NCBI RefSeq assembly: GCF_020640915.1
Contig: NZ_JADWDC010000015.1
Location: forward strand, 1-64,000
DNA: 64,000 bases
Origin: Waterburya agarophytonicola KI4
Lineage (GTDB): Bacteria; Cyanobacteriota; Cyanobacteriia; Cyanobacteriales; Xenococcaceae
Direction: 5' to 3'
Below the pieces are notes generated by a model. The model was not told where the DNA came from and made no database searches. It worked only from the letters and a program-made list of their open reading frames with translations. This document shows positions 36,541 to 46,800 of the stretch, one piece after another; the first letter of the stretch is position 1; each line of letters opens with the position of its first letter. A program made the translations under genes and the position numbers.

Positions 36541-36853
36541 AATCTTTTATTAGAAAATATTGTACCCAGTTTCAGATAGCTTATTGCCACTTTAAAAAAT
36601 AACTCGCAAAAAATACGTGGCACAACTCCACGGTAGCAATTCTTTTGAATAACGTAAATCATTGCTTTTCCTGTCGTATAATTGCAGATCGCAACATAAA
36701 TCAAGCATAAAATTGCTAAACAATGTCGCTTAAATTACCGAGAAACATAAAAATATTCAAAACGTATTTTAGATTACAGTAAAAACAACTATAACTAACG
36801 ATTTTAGTAATAAGTTAGCTATAGTTAAAAATCAATATTCAAACTAAAAGATA
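36541..36853. other. Gene-free spacer, 313 bp
   Basis: No ORF, tRNA or strong hairpin was found. It should contain the promoter of the EAL-domain gene and the downstream end of nusB. Confidence 0.5.
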
Positions 36854-37678
36854 TTAATCTATGTCTGCAAAAGTTTGTTTAAAAATGCGCAAAGATTTTC
36901 GCTCTGCTTCTCGCTCTATTTGCGATACTTCCTCTATATCGGGGGTTTTTTCTGTTTGAGATGTTGCGATTTCTTCGGGCAATATATCTTCCGTTTCACT
37001 CTTAATCTCTGTTTTCACTTCTTCTTCAATCGTGGTAATTGCTTCTAGTCCCTGTTCTTTAATGCGATCGCTCAATCTCCGTAACACACCATTAATAAAC
37101 CTAAATCCGTCCTCATCAGAATATCTTTTGGCTAATTCTACCGACTCGTTAATCGCAACTCTTTCTGGAACGTCAAGGTATAATATTTCAGCGACGGCAA
37201 TCCGTAAAATATCGCGATCGACCTGGGGTAAACGACTGAGTTGCCAAGCCACTAAGACATTCTCAATCGACTGTTCGATTTCAAGATGGCGATCGTTAAC
37301 CGTTATAATCAATTCCGCAGCATATTCTCTTACTTGCTCTCTACTAGTAAGTTGCAAAAATTCAGGAAATTCTATTGCCATCCCCAAACGATTGACTGCT
37401 GTTTGAGATATTTCTAAAGCTTCTTGCAGCATCACTTTAGCACTATCGAGGTCACTGGCTCTAGTTTCACTGTTTAACAGACGCTCTTCGCCCCTTTTAA
37501 TCTCCGCAGAAGCAGTCTCTAGATTATCTTGGACTTCCATAATCAAAGTACGAATAGCAGCCAAAATCAAACTATCTAAGTCTTCTGGGTTGAGTTGATT
37601 TTTTTTGGTTTTGATTTGACTAATACTTAGTAGTGCAAGTTCGCGAGCAATACTACGAGGTTGTTTCCGAAGAGCCAT
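36854..37678 (-). CDS. nusB: Transcription antitermination factor NusB, long form
   Basis: About 274 residues, roughly twice the usual bacterial NusB length. The N-terminus (RSIARELALLSISQI) and C-terminal NusB core (LPQVDRDILRIAVAEILYL, VAINESVELAKRYSDEDGFRFINGVLRRL) flank a helical middle insertion, and an acidic Glu/Ser-rich tail follows. NusB with NusE binds boxA RNA in rRNA leader transcripts. Long forms are common in cyanobacteria. The ATG at 37678 (MALRKQPRS) is preferred to the 37726 frame start. It follows the DUF502 gene on the same strand, a frequent cyanobacterial arrangement. Confidence 0.9.
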   Translation of the reverse strand: MALRKQPRSIARELALLSISQIKTKKNQLNPEDLDSLILAAIRTLIMEVQDNLETASAEIKRGEERLLNSETRASDLDSAKVMLQEALEISQTAVNRLGMAIEFPEFLQLTSREQVREYAAELIITVNDRHLEIEQSIENVLVAWQLSRLPQVDRDILRIAVAEILYLDVPERVAINESVELAKRYSDEDGFRFINGVLRRLSDRIKEQGLEAITTIEEEVKTEIKSETEDILPEEIATSQTEKTPDIEEVSQIEREAERKSLRIFKQTFADID

Positions 37679-37749
37679 TTTAAAATTAAATGAATAATAG
37701 ATACTCAAAGATAAATTTCCAGCCAAACCATTATACAGCTTAGTTTTGC

Positions 37750-38487
37750 CTAACTTTCTGATTCCTTGGGAATTAGTCCAGATGTGTTGGCAGCTAAACC
37801 CGCGTCTAAGGGAAGTTTTGAAGAAGATTTTGGCACAGCAACGGGTGGTTTGATGCTAGGATTTTCAGGACTAACAATTCCTCCTGAGATCAGAACTTTA
37901 AACGCATCTTCAATGGAAATGTCCACATCGATCGCTTCCGATTGAGGAACAATAGCATACCATCCCGAAGTAGGATTGGGGGTAGTAGGAATAAAAACAT
38001 TAATCATTTCTTCGGGAAGATGCTTTTGCAAAGAAGGACTAGCTTTTCCCGTCACAAATCCCATCGTCCAAATTCCTTTACGGGGATACTCAATCAAAAT
38101 AACCCTTCTAAATTTTGTTTTGGAATCTCCTAATAAGGTTTCTAAAATCTGTTTTAAAGTTTTATATACCGAACCTGCCAAAGGAATCGCTTGAAGGAAT
38201 TGTTCGCCAAAATCGAGCAACCAACGACCGACAATATTACGAGCCATCAAACCTATGGCTAAAATGCTCAACAGAGGTACTGCCAACCCTACTGTAAAAT
38301 TAAGAATATTGGTTAAAAAAGGATCTAACCCATCAAAAGGATTAATTTGTTTGGGTATACGGGTAAATAAATCAATTGTCCATTTAGCAATAGACACCGA
38401 TAGCCAGATAGTTGTCGCCAGGGGAATCACCACCAGCAATCCAGCAATTAAGTCGTTCTTTAAATCTTGTTTTAAACGTTGCAGCAC
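37750..38487 (-). CDS. DUF502 family membrane protein
   Basis: 245 residues. Two transmembrane helices (DLIAGLLVVIPLATTIWLSV and FTVGLAVPLLSILAIGLM) are followed by a conserved soluble part (VILIEYPRKGIWTMGFVTG, VFIPTTPNPTSGWYAIVP) and a Pro/Ser-rich tail. The start codon is GTG at 38487, giving the conserved MLQRLKQDLKNDL. Function is unknown; plant homologues (LCV/COV) affect trafficking. Its position upstream of nusB suggests co-transcription. Confidence 0.88.
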   Translation of the reverse strand: MLQRLKQDLKNDLIAGLLVVIPLATTIWLSVSIAKWTIDLFTRIPKQINPFDGLDPFLTNILNFTVGLAVPLLSILAIGLMARNIVGRWLLDFGEQFLQAIPLAGSVYKTLKQILETLLGDSKTKFRRVILIEYPRKGIWTMGFVTGKASPSLQKHLPEEMINVFIPTTPNPTSGWYAIVPQSEAIDVDISIEDAFKVLISGGIVSPENPSIKPPVAVPKSSSKLPLDAGLAANTSGLIPKESES

Positions 38488-38611
38488 AGAGCTATTACTC
38501 TCCTTACAACTAAAATTTGTATTATATTAATTTGGTTCTAGTATAAGTTTTAAAGCTTATAAATAATTGTTGCAAGTATTGATATTAGGCTATTTTTATG
38601 AGCATAAACAG

Positions 38612-38720
38612 GATTGCGATCGCAACCTCGACAATTTCTACAACGGGGGGAACCCCGGCAATATGCGGAGCGGTATCCTTTAGGACGAACTGTCTCGCAA
38701 ATATCGTACTAATAGCATAT
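38612..38720 (-). pseudogene. Remnant of an IS200/IS605 tnpB 3' end
   Basis: On the minus strand one frame reads FVLKDTAPHIAGVPPVVEIV, resembling the LKDTASHMAVG tail of the TnpB fragment at 62659-63129. At DNA level, 23 of 26 bases around ATATGCGGAGCGGTATCC match 62706-62731. No RuvC or zinc-ribbon part remains. The rest of the 400-bp gap before pgl shows no gene. Confidence 0.5.
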
Positions 38721-38888
38721 TCTACCGCGTAATGCGGTGGGTTCTATCAAGAGAAAAAGCTAGTCTCTCCACAAAATAGGTTTCAAAAATAATAAATATA
38801 CTTAAGTTTGGACGAGCCTCTAACAGGAAGTTTTAAAATTTAGTTGAACCCCGCTCTCATTACCCTGAAAACGGTAATTTAAACCACT

Positions 38889-39620
38889 ATGAACAGAAAT
38901 ATTGAAGTTTTAAGCGATAAACCCGCACTAATTGAGCGATCGCGAGAAATTATTCTGGCTCGCTTACATCAAGCCATAGAATCAAGAGGTAAGTTTACCA
39001 TTGCTTTGTCTGGAGGAAGCACCCCCAAACCACTCTACGAAGCTTTAGGCAAAGAGTCTCTACCATGGTCAAAAGTACATATTTTTTGGGGTGACGAGCG
39101 TTATGTCCCCGCCAGCGATCGAGACAGCAATCAATTGATGGCGCGTCAGGCTTGGCTAGATCGTATAGAAATTCCTGCTGCCAATATTCATCCGATGAGT
39201 ACTAATGCCGAAAATCCCCTCCAAGATGCCCAACAACAGGAACAAGAACTTCACTCCTTTTTCCAGACTCAGCCAGGAGAATTCCCCGCGTTTGACTTAA
39301 TCCTATTGGGTATGGGAGATGATGGACACACTGCTTCTTTGTTTCCTCATACCGAGGCTTTAACAGTTTGCGATCGCTTAATTACCGTGGGTAATAAAGA
39401 CGGTCAACCTAGAATTACTTTTACCGTACCGTTGATTAATCAAGCTCGTTGTGTTTTATTTGTAGTAGCAGGAGCAAATAAGCGTCCTGCTCTTAAAGAA
39501 GTATTTGCTCCTGAAGCTGATGAGATGAATTATCCCTCTCGATTAATTCAACCCCAAGGAGAACTTTTGTGGTTATTGGATCGCAGCGCAGCAGCAGAAT
39601 TATCCCTCGACCGTCAATAA
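38889..39620 (+). CDS. pgl: 6-Phosphogluconolactonase
   Basis: 243 residues, full length for the DevB/Pgl family. Motifs are IALSGGSTPKPLYEAL, VHIFWGDERYVPASDRDSN and LGMGDDGHTASLFPHT. It hydrolyses 6-phosphogluconolactone in the oxidative pentose phosphate pathway, the main dark NADPH source in cyanobacteria. zwf and gnd are not in the window. Confidence 0.95.
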   Translation: MNRNIEVLSDKPALIERSREIILARLHQAIESRGKFTIALSGGSTPKPLYEALGKESLPWSKVHIFWGDERYVPASDRDSNQLMARQAWLDRIEIPAANIHPMSTNAENPLQDAQQQEQELHSFFQTQPGEFPAFDLILLGMGDDGHTASLFPHTEALTVCDRLITVGNKDGQPRITFTVPLINQARCVLFVVAGANKRPALKEVFAPEADEMNYPSRLIQPQGELLWLLDRSAAAELSLDRQ

Positions 39621-39708
39621 TCAATAATAAATAGTATAGTGGGGAAAAAAAACACCTATGTCGGTAGTAGTGTAATAGTTTAGATTTTAGTGAAATTTTA
39701 AAATACCT

Positions 39709-40713
39709 ATGATTACTTGCCCCAGTTGCAATCACCAAAATCCAGAAGGATCTTTGCAATGCGAAAATTGTTATACTCCTCTGCCAGCGAGTACTAGCTG
39801 CCCCAATTGTGGAACATCAGTACAAACCGATGCGACTTTTTGCGGTCAGTGTGGTTTCAATTTACAAGCAGAAAATCCAGTTGTGGAAACTGCTCCTGAA
39901 AAAACTGTCGAAGAGACAGCAATTGGCTCATTGCCTGATCTGCCCCTAGAAGAGTTATCTCCCACCGTTGAAATACCCGAAGTCTCTGTAGCAGAAGTAG
40001 AATCAGATATTTTACCCGAAACTACTATGTCTTCTCCCATTACTAGTCCTTGGGATGAAGAAGAAGATTTGACCATCGGACAGCCAAAAGCTGCATCCAA
40101 TCTTGATAGTACAGAAATTGATTCTTCCCCTGTAGATCTAGAGCTACCTCCAGAATTTATCACATCAAACTCTGATACAAACAATAATATGCCTGTGTCG
40201 ACAGAATCGACTGACCTAGATTTGAATTTCGATGAAGTTCCAATAGAGGAAAAAGCCGAGATTAAACCAGAAGAGTTAGAAGTTCCAGAAGTCCCCGCAA
40301 GCCCCAGTAATAGTAGTTTTAGTTCGACTGCCGACCCCGATCGTGCTGGGATGGGAAATATTAGTGGCATGACCCAATTACAGTTGCAAACAGCAAGTCT
40401 GCTGCATCTGCAAAGCAACACTACTATTGAAATTCCTGCTAACTTAAATGTAGTTCATATTGGCAAACCCAACGGTCAAATACCCCCAGATATTGATGTG
40501 GCGGGTTTTCCCGACTCAGAGGTAGTATCTAGACTTCATGCTGATATTAGAATCGAAGGAGATATTTATTATATTGAGGATGTGGGTAGTTCTAATGGAA
40601 CTTATGTCAACCATACTCCTTTACTCAAAGGAAACCGTCATCGGCTGCGGGCTGGCGATCGCATTGCCTTAGGTAAAGGCGATTTGGTAACTTTTATCTT
40701 CCAACTGGGTTAG
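39709..40713 (+). CDS. FHA-domain protein with N-terminal zinc ribbons
   Basis: 334 residues. Two zinc ribbons open the protein (CPSCNHQNPEGSLQCENC and CPNCGTSVQTDATFCGQCGF). A long acidic, Ser/Pro-rich and probably disordered middle follows (about 50-215). The C-terminal FHA domain (about 240-330) has VVSRLHADIRIEGD and VGSSNGTYVN, which bind phosphothreonine. It is likely an adaptor in Ser/Thr kinase signalling. Several kinases and phosphatases exist in the window, but none is adjacent. There are no membrane segments. Confidence 0.88.
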   Translation: MITCPSCNHQNPEGSLQCENCYTPLPASTSCPNCGTSVQTDATFCGQCGFNLQAENPVVETAPEKTVEETAIGSLPDLPLEELSPTVEIPEVSVAEVESDILPETTMSSPITSPWDEEEDLTIGQPKAASNLDSTEIDSSPVDLELPPEFITSNSDTNNNMPVSTESTDLDLNFDEVPIEEKAEIKPEELEVPEVPASPSNSSFSSTADPDRAGMGNISGMTQLQLQTASLLHLQSNTTIEIPANLNVVHIGKPNGQIPPDIDVAGFPDSEVVSRLHADIRIEGDIYYIEDVGSSNGTYVNHTPLLKGNRHRLRAGDRIALGKGDLVTFIFQLG

Positions 40714-40753
40714 ATAACAAAATGTTACGACCAGCTAAAAAATTTGTAAAATT

Positions 40754-41452
40754 TTAGCGCAAAGCCAAGTTAGTTTGGAGGGTGAGGTGCAGGTCATTGT
40801 TCGGATCGATGGAAACCAATTCTGCTTCGTTGCCTCCCAGAAGCAATCCAGCGATCGCACCAGCACCAGCCCCGCCCAAAACTTCTAAAAATTCGATATC
40901 ACCAAAGATTTCCGACAATACAGTGGCAGCAGCAGCACCAATCGCTGCCCCTTTGATAATTTCTCCTGCATTCGCTCCTTTTTTAATGGTTTCTCTCCGA
41001 GTTACCACATCAGAAATAGCATCAATCGATCGAGTCGTGCCGTTAGGAAAGACTAGTTCTTCGGCTAAGAAAAAAGAACCAGATTGATCTTCATTCGGTC
41101 TAATTTCGCCGATTATTTCACTACCATAGGGGATGAGAATGTTGCGCCGACTATCTTTGACATCTGCTGCGACATAAAGACTTAGGGGAATAGTTTCTTC
41201 TGGAGTAAGGAGAATTTTTTCTTCATCATATTCTACGGGAATGACGAACCCCCGAGGAACGGTATTGGGGAGCAGATCTATAGTGCGTCTGGGTTGTTGG
41301 GGAGGATTGTAGATTCTTTCTCGATTGGGTTGACTGGGAAAAAGCTGCGCTTGGGCAGGGGTTATATTAGCAAATGGTGCGATCGCTGCTGTTAAAGCAG
41401 TCAAAGTTATGGAGATAGAAGTGGTTACTTTAGAGTATTTTGCGTTAAACAT
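40754..41452 (-). CDS. Exported protein with glycine-rich hydrophobic segments, unknown
   Basis: 232 residues. A signal peptide (SITLTALTAAIAPFANITPAQA, given here only as its core) ends at an AQA cleavage-like site. The mature part has a beta-rich domain (GSEIIGEIRPNEDQSGSFFL) and two Gly/Ala zipper-like hydrophobic stretches near the end (IIKGAAIGAAAATVLSEIF and GGAGAGAIAGLLLGG). It may sit in the periplasm or outer membrane. The pattern is loosely like conjugation TrbI/VirB10 tails, but no transfer genes accompany it, so I leave it unnamed. Confidence 0.7.
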   Translation of the reverse strand: MFNAKYSKVTTSISITLTALTAAIAPFANITPAQAQLFPSQPNRERIYNPPQQPRRTIDLLPNTVPRGFVIPVEYDEEKILLTPEETIPLSLYVAADVKDSRRNILIPYGSEIIGEIRPNEDQSGSFFLAEELVFPNGTTRSIDAISDVVTRRETIKKGANAGEIIKGAAIGAAAATVLSEIFGDIEFLEVLGGAGAGAIAGLLLGGNEAELVSIDPNNDLHLTLQTNLALR

Positions 41453-41588
41453 AACTAGACAAAAATTTTTCTCATAGAAATATTAGTTATGACCCATTGA
41501 CGCAGACATTTCGATCCTAGTTCCAAATCCAACTCATTTATCATTCCTAAAATTCCCTATTTTTTGGTAAGACAGAGCAATATTACTC

Positions 41589-43805
41589 ATGCTAGAATCC
41601 CGCGTGCGCCCCAGAAAAACCTTACAAAAAAAACTAAAAGATCGAGCAATAACTTTGTTGGCTAACAACAAAAAGTTAATTTTACTAATGCTGTTAAGTG
41701 GCTTTGGTTGTTTGATTTTACAAAGCCGTAATTTATCTGACCAATCGAACAAAAAATTATCATCAGCCCCCGAATCATCTTCTCTGATAGAATTACGCCA
41801 AATAACGCCTTCTGCTAGGGCATCTCAGTTGAAAGTTATGGCAGAAGGGAATCCTAGAAGAAATGACAAACAAAGAATACTCGATCGCCATCGCGCCCGT
41901 TATTTATTGGGTTCGGATTTGGTGCAACAACAACAAGGCAAGCTGGCTTTAACTTATCTCCAAGGCTTGGGACAAGACTATCCTTTGCTGCGCCCTCAAA
42001 TTCTCTGGAAAATTGCTCAAGCACATCAACAAAACCAACAAACCAACGCTGCCCAAAGAACCTTAAAGTATTTAATTAAAAGCTATCCCGACTCTTCTCT
42101 GACAGCAAATGCACTGTCCCTGCTGGATGAAGATCGAGTCCAAAATGAAGCTCAAATCATTAAAAAGTTCCCCTATCATCCCATCGCTCAAAAAATTGCC
42201 CGCCAACGTCTGAGTAAAAATCCCCAACAATTTCAATTACTATTGTTGCTGGCAAAATACAGTCGAGACTCCGATTTAAACCCAATTCGCGATCGCCTGG
42301 TATTAAAATATCCAGCTAAACTCACTCCTGAAGACTGGCAAGCTATTGCTGATGGCTATTGGCGAGAAGAAGAACACCGCAAAGCTGCGGATGCTTATAC
42401 CTATGCCTCTTCTACCCCTCAAAATTTATATCGTGCTGCCAGAGGTTTTCATCGCAATGGTAATTTAGATACTGCCAAACGAGCCTATCAAAGACTATTA
42501 CAAGAATATCATGACTCTAGAGAAGCAGGTGAAGCTTTAATCTACTTAGCTAACATTTCTAGCGGTGATGAAGCGGTGGTATATCTTGAAAAAGCGATCG
42601 CCAAATTTCCCAACAATGCCCCAGAAGCTTATCGTTCTAAAGCGATCGTTCACGAACGTTTTGATAAAAACGTCGCAGCCGATGAAGCCCGCCAGAACTT
42701 ATTAAATCAATATAATGATTCCTCCGCTGCGGGGGAATATCGTTGGAAAATAGCCCAAAAATTAGCAGCCAGCGGTAGCAAAAAAGATGCTTGGCAGTGG
42801 ATGCAGCCTTTGGTTAAATCCAACTCCACCCTCGAACAAGGTTTTGCGCCTAAAGCTCTTTATTGGACGGGAAAATGGGCAAAAGAGATTGGTAAATTAG
42901 CCGAGGCAGAAACAACGTTCAAAAAAATCATCAAGCAATATCCTCAATCCTACTGGGCATGGCGATCGGCAGTTATGTTAGGTTGGGATGTGGGAGACTT
43001 CGATCGATTGCGCTCTCTCTCTCCGCCCTTAAACTTATCCGCCACCTATAGCCCCTTACCAGTAAGATCTTCAGCCCTCCAAGAACTCTATTTATTAGGG
43101 CAATATTACGATGCAGGGCTAATGTTGCGATCGCAGCTCGAACGACCCCAACAGCTTTCTGTGAACGAGCAGTTTAGCGAAGGTATACTAAGAATTGGGG
43201 TAGGAGAATATAGCGCAGGAATGCAAGAAATTTGGGATTTAACCAAACGAGAAACTCCTCAAGAATTAAAAGAATGGAAAGCCTTGCGCCAAACTACCGC
43301 TTATTGGCGGGGTTTATTTCCTTTTCCCTATCAAACAGAAATTCTTGACTTTGCTCGACAAGATGAGATTAATCCTTTGTTAGTTCTTTCTGTCATGCGT
43401 AAAGAATCTACCTTTAATCCCGAGATCGATTCGGTGGTTGGTGCAGTTGGCTTGATGCAGATTGTTCCTCCTACAGCTAAATGGGTAGCAGAACAACTAG
43501 ATTTAGCAGAATATTCCCTCACAAATCCCGAAGATAATATCAAAATTGGGACTTGGTATCTCAAGCACAATCACGATCGCTATGAGGATAATTCTTTATA
43601 TGCGGTAGCAAGTTATAACGCTGGTACGGGGAATGTTAGTTCTTGGTTAGACAGTTATAATACTAGCGATCCCGATTTGTTTGTCGAGCAAATACCTTTT
43701 CCTGAAACTAAGGATTATGTTGAGGGGGTTTTTGGTAATTACTGGAATTATTTGCGGTTATACAATCCTGCTATACGTCAGAAAGTTAATTCTATTAGTC
43801 ATTAG
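41589..43805 (+). CDS. Lytic murein transglycosylase (SLT family) with TPR-like region
   Basis: 738 residues. A basic N-terminus and one membrane anchor (KLILLMLLSGFGCLIL) precede a long helical TPR-like solenoid (about 100-560). The SLT catalytic domain (about 590-720) has VMRKESTFNPEIDSVVGAVG with the catalytic Glu, GLMQIVPPTAKWV and YAVASYNAGTG. It cleaves peptidoglycan glycan chains in the periplasm, comparable to Slt70. The last codons lie inside a heptamer repeat array. Confidence 0.92.
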   Translation: MLESRVRPRKTLQKKLKDRAITLLANNKKLILLMLLSGFGCLILQSRNLSDQSNKKLSSAPESSSLIELRQITPSARASQLKVMAEGNPRRNDKQRILDRHRARYLLGSDLVQQQQGKLALTYLQGLGQDYPLLRPQILWKIAQAHQQNQQTNAAQRTLKYLIKSYPDSSLTANALSLLDEDRVQNEAQIIKKFPYHPIAQKIARQRLSKNPQQFQLLLLLAKYSRDSDLNPIRDRLVLKYPAKLTPEDWQAIADGYWREEEHRKAADAYTYASSTPQNLYRAARGFHRNGNLDTAKRAYQRLLQEYHDSREAGEALIYLANISSGDEAVVYLEKAIAKFPNNAPEAYRSKAIVHERFDKNVAADEARQNLLNQYNDSSAAGEYRWKIAQKLAASGSKKDAWQWMQPLVKSNSTLEQGFAPKALYWTGKWAKEIGKLAEAETTFKKIIKQYPQSYWAWRSAVMLGWDVGDFDRLRSLSPPLNLSATYSPLPVRSSALQELYLLGQYYDAGLMLRSQLERPQQLSVNEQFSEGILRIGVGEYSAGMQEIWDLTKRETPQELKEWKALRQTTAYWRGLFPFPYQTEILDFARQDEINPLLVLSVMRKESTFNPEIDSVVGAVGLMQIVPPTAKWVAEQLDLAEYSLTNPEDNIKIGTWYLKHNHDRYEDNSLYAVASYNAGTGNVSSWLDSYNTSDPDLFVEQIPFPETKDYVEGVFGNYWNYLRLYNPAIRQKVNSISH

Positions 43806-43836
43806 TTATTAGTTATTAGTCATTGGTGATTGGTCA
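43795..43836 (+). repeat. Six tandem heptamers (TTAGTCA family)
   Basis: TTAGTCA, TTAGTTA, TTAGTTA, TTAGTCA, TTGGTGA and TTGGTCA run without gaps. The first copy and part of the second encode the last residues and stop codon of the transglycosylase. This is a short tandemly repeated repetitive (STRR) sequence typical of cyanobacteria. Confidence 0.85.
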
Positions 43837-43889
43837 TTTCATCTTTTATCGGACAAGCCAAATAAGTTCGATCTGGATATTTTTTGGGG

Positions 43890-46800
43890 CTAAATATCCC
43901 TAATTGGTTCGACATAAAAAGCAATTCCATCATTACCTTCCAATTGATAGTCGGGAAGATTGGTTAAAATGGCATCTCTTTCCACTGCCGAGGGGGTATA
44001 AAAATGGGCGTCGATCGCGGCATTATAAAAACGATATAAGGCAGTTGCCCCTGGGCGATCGCTTTGGTAGCCATAATAAGCTATTCCTTCGTAATTATAA
44101 TTAGCTAAATTGCCATCGATAGTATCTCGTTCGGCTTCGGACATAGTGTATAGATGCGCCCCCGTGGAGGTATTAAAAAAGCGATATACTGGTCTTGCTC
44201 CCGTTAAGGGATCTGCGGTTTCTGATGCAGCAAGATAAGATTCTCCTTCGTAACTATAGTTGGGCAAGTTAGTAATAATTGAATCTCGCTCAAAGTTTGA
44301 CGCAGTATAGAAGTGAGTCCCTATGTCGGGACGGAAAAAACGATAGACAGTCGAACCCGTAACTAGATCGTTACCGCTACTAATACTGAGATTATAATTG
44401 CCTTGGTTTCCTGGTGCAGCACCTTCCCCCGTAACGGGATTGTATTGTTGTCCTTGAGGGCTACTGCCATTAACACCGATATAGTATTGCGTCCCTGCGG
44501 TAACGTCCAACTGAATCAGGCTACCCTGATTGAGATCGTTTTCATTATCATTGGCTGCAATTTCGTTACCTTCCCCGTCAAAAACTCTTAAATAAGTATC
44601 GGCACTAAATTCTTCGTTAGCAATGGTTTTGATATTTACCGTACTGTCAATATTGGGGATAAAACGATAAATATCAATATCCGTATCGCCAACAATAAAA
44701 CCACTATCGTTGCCCACGTTACCAAAGACAGTTTCTCCTGAAGTGAGGTTTTGTACTGCACTGCTGCCGATGGTGTTGTCGACTAAATTTCCTGCTTCTT
44801 CTAGAGGAATGAGATTTCCGTTAATTGTATAGGTCCCTGTATCTCCTCCCGTACCACTACCCAAGGCGAAGGGATTAAAATTTTGATTGCCAAAACCCGT
44901 AACAGCAACATAATAGTCGGTATTGGGGGCAATTTGGTAGCGCAATAAGGAATCAAGACTGTTGTTAGGATCGCTCAAGCCCAAGCGGTTGCCTTCTGCA
45001 TCGAAAATAAGAGCGACGGTGTTAACAGGATCGTCATTACTGGATGTGACGGATATTTCGAGAATTCCCGAACTACCAGAATTGATTTGATAAAAGTCCA
45101 CATCGCGATCGCCTACTTCTTGTTCTCCATCCACGCCAATTACCCCAAGGCGATCGCCAATCGGCAGAGCGATCGCTCCATCGGTTTGGGTAATACTACC
45201 ATCGAGGTCGTTATTAACAAAGGTAGTAATTAATTCGTATTGACCCCCCGCAGTATTTTCAGGACGATTGCTGAGATTATTGGCATTATATTCCTGATTG
45301 AAAAAGTCAGATACCCCAACATAATAAACCTTACCCCGTTCGACTCTAGTATTAATAAAACTGTCGGTAGTATGACCATAATTACCCGATTGATAGTTCC
45401 CTTCTGGATCGAGGCTGCTGTCTACTAAATCAGTTTGTTCGGGATTTTCTAAGACTATGCCCGAATTATTATCTTGAAGAAATTCGATCGCTCTACCATC
45501 TCTGGCGATCGCCAGATTGTCATCGCTGGGAGAAACTATTTCATTGCCGTTTTCATCAAACAATCTGAGATAAGAATTAACAAAATTGTTGGCAAAGGGC
45601 GTATCAATATCAATAAACAAAACCCCGTTGTCAGGAGCGACAATTCGAAACAGATCGACATCAGACACGCCTACCTCTTCCCCATAGTCCGTCCCAATCA
45701 CACCAGGAAAAACTAAGGGTTCGAGTCCGCTACCCAAATTAACTTCGACTGCCCCGCTAATCAAACCATTGGGATCTTGATTCCTCAGACTAAACTGTAG
45801 GGTATAATTCCCCGTATCTGCTGCAATGCCACTCCCAGGAATATTAGGATTGTAGCTAATATTTCTAAAACCACTGACTCCAACATAATACGTTCCAGGC
45901 TCTAAATTCATATCGAGACGAGAAAACAGATTTCCCGTAGCAATATCGTCATTGTTGCCTATTTCATTGCCATTGACATCAAACAATCTGATATAACTAT
46001 CAAAGTCAGCAGGATTGTTGAGATCGGATGCGGTTTCTATTCTCACTGTCCCTGGGGAAACTAGCTCGAAGCGATAAATATCAACATCATTAGGGCGAAT
46101 ATTCTGACCGTCTTGTCCGATATTACCCACAATAGGGGAAACTGGAGAACCATCAATGGTTGGGGCGATAAAAGCTCCTGTGATCGTACCGTTAGAGTCT
46201 CCAGAGACAATATTATCGGGATTATTCTCAGGAGGAGGAGCAAAATTATCTGCTCCTGTTTTTACTTGGGCGATCGCATTGTAAATGTTGATTCGGACAT
46301 AAGAACTTCCAGAATTAATAATATTATCATCTTCGTCATCTCCATCGACGATCCGATCCCCCGTATTAAACAAAATCTCTCGCACTTCTTCAGGAGCTAG
46401 CAAACGCCCGTTAAATTGCAAAGATGCTTGTTGAAGCAAAGCTACCGAACCCGCGACGTGGGGTGAGGCTTGACTAGTCCCCGCCAAAAGGCCCCTACCT
46501 GCCCCTGGAATGGTACTAGTAATTAATGCTCCTGGGGCAAATACAACGTTCGATACATTGAGACGCTGACTAAAACTGGTGATGCGATCTGCCCCCGTGG
46601 TGTAATCAATACTGCCACTCTGCCAAGCGATATTGGATTGCGATCCATCTTGCCAAACTGCTCCCACGGCGATCGTACTAGCAATAGCAGGAAAAGCTAA
46701 ATTTTCTCGATTTGATTCTCCTGAATTGGTAAAATATTCGTTCCCCGCAGCCCCAACTACGGTCACGCCAGCATTTTCTAAACGTCGAATATCGTCTGAG

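Noticed and set aside
39846-40421. Minus-strand 191-codon Ser-rich frame
   Set aside because: Mirror of the acidic linker of the FHA protein; composition is an artefact of the opposite strand.
40754-41452. Conjugation TrbI/VirB10 protein
   Set aside because: Only weak similarity in the beta-rich and glycine-zipper parts; no transfer genes nearby.
43795-43836. CRISPR-like repeats
   Set aside because: Seven-base units without spacers; no cas genes in the window.
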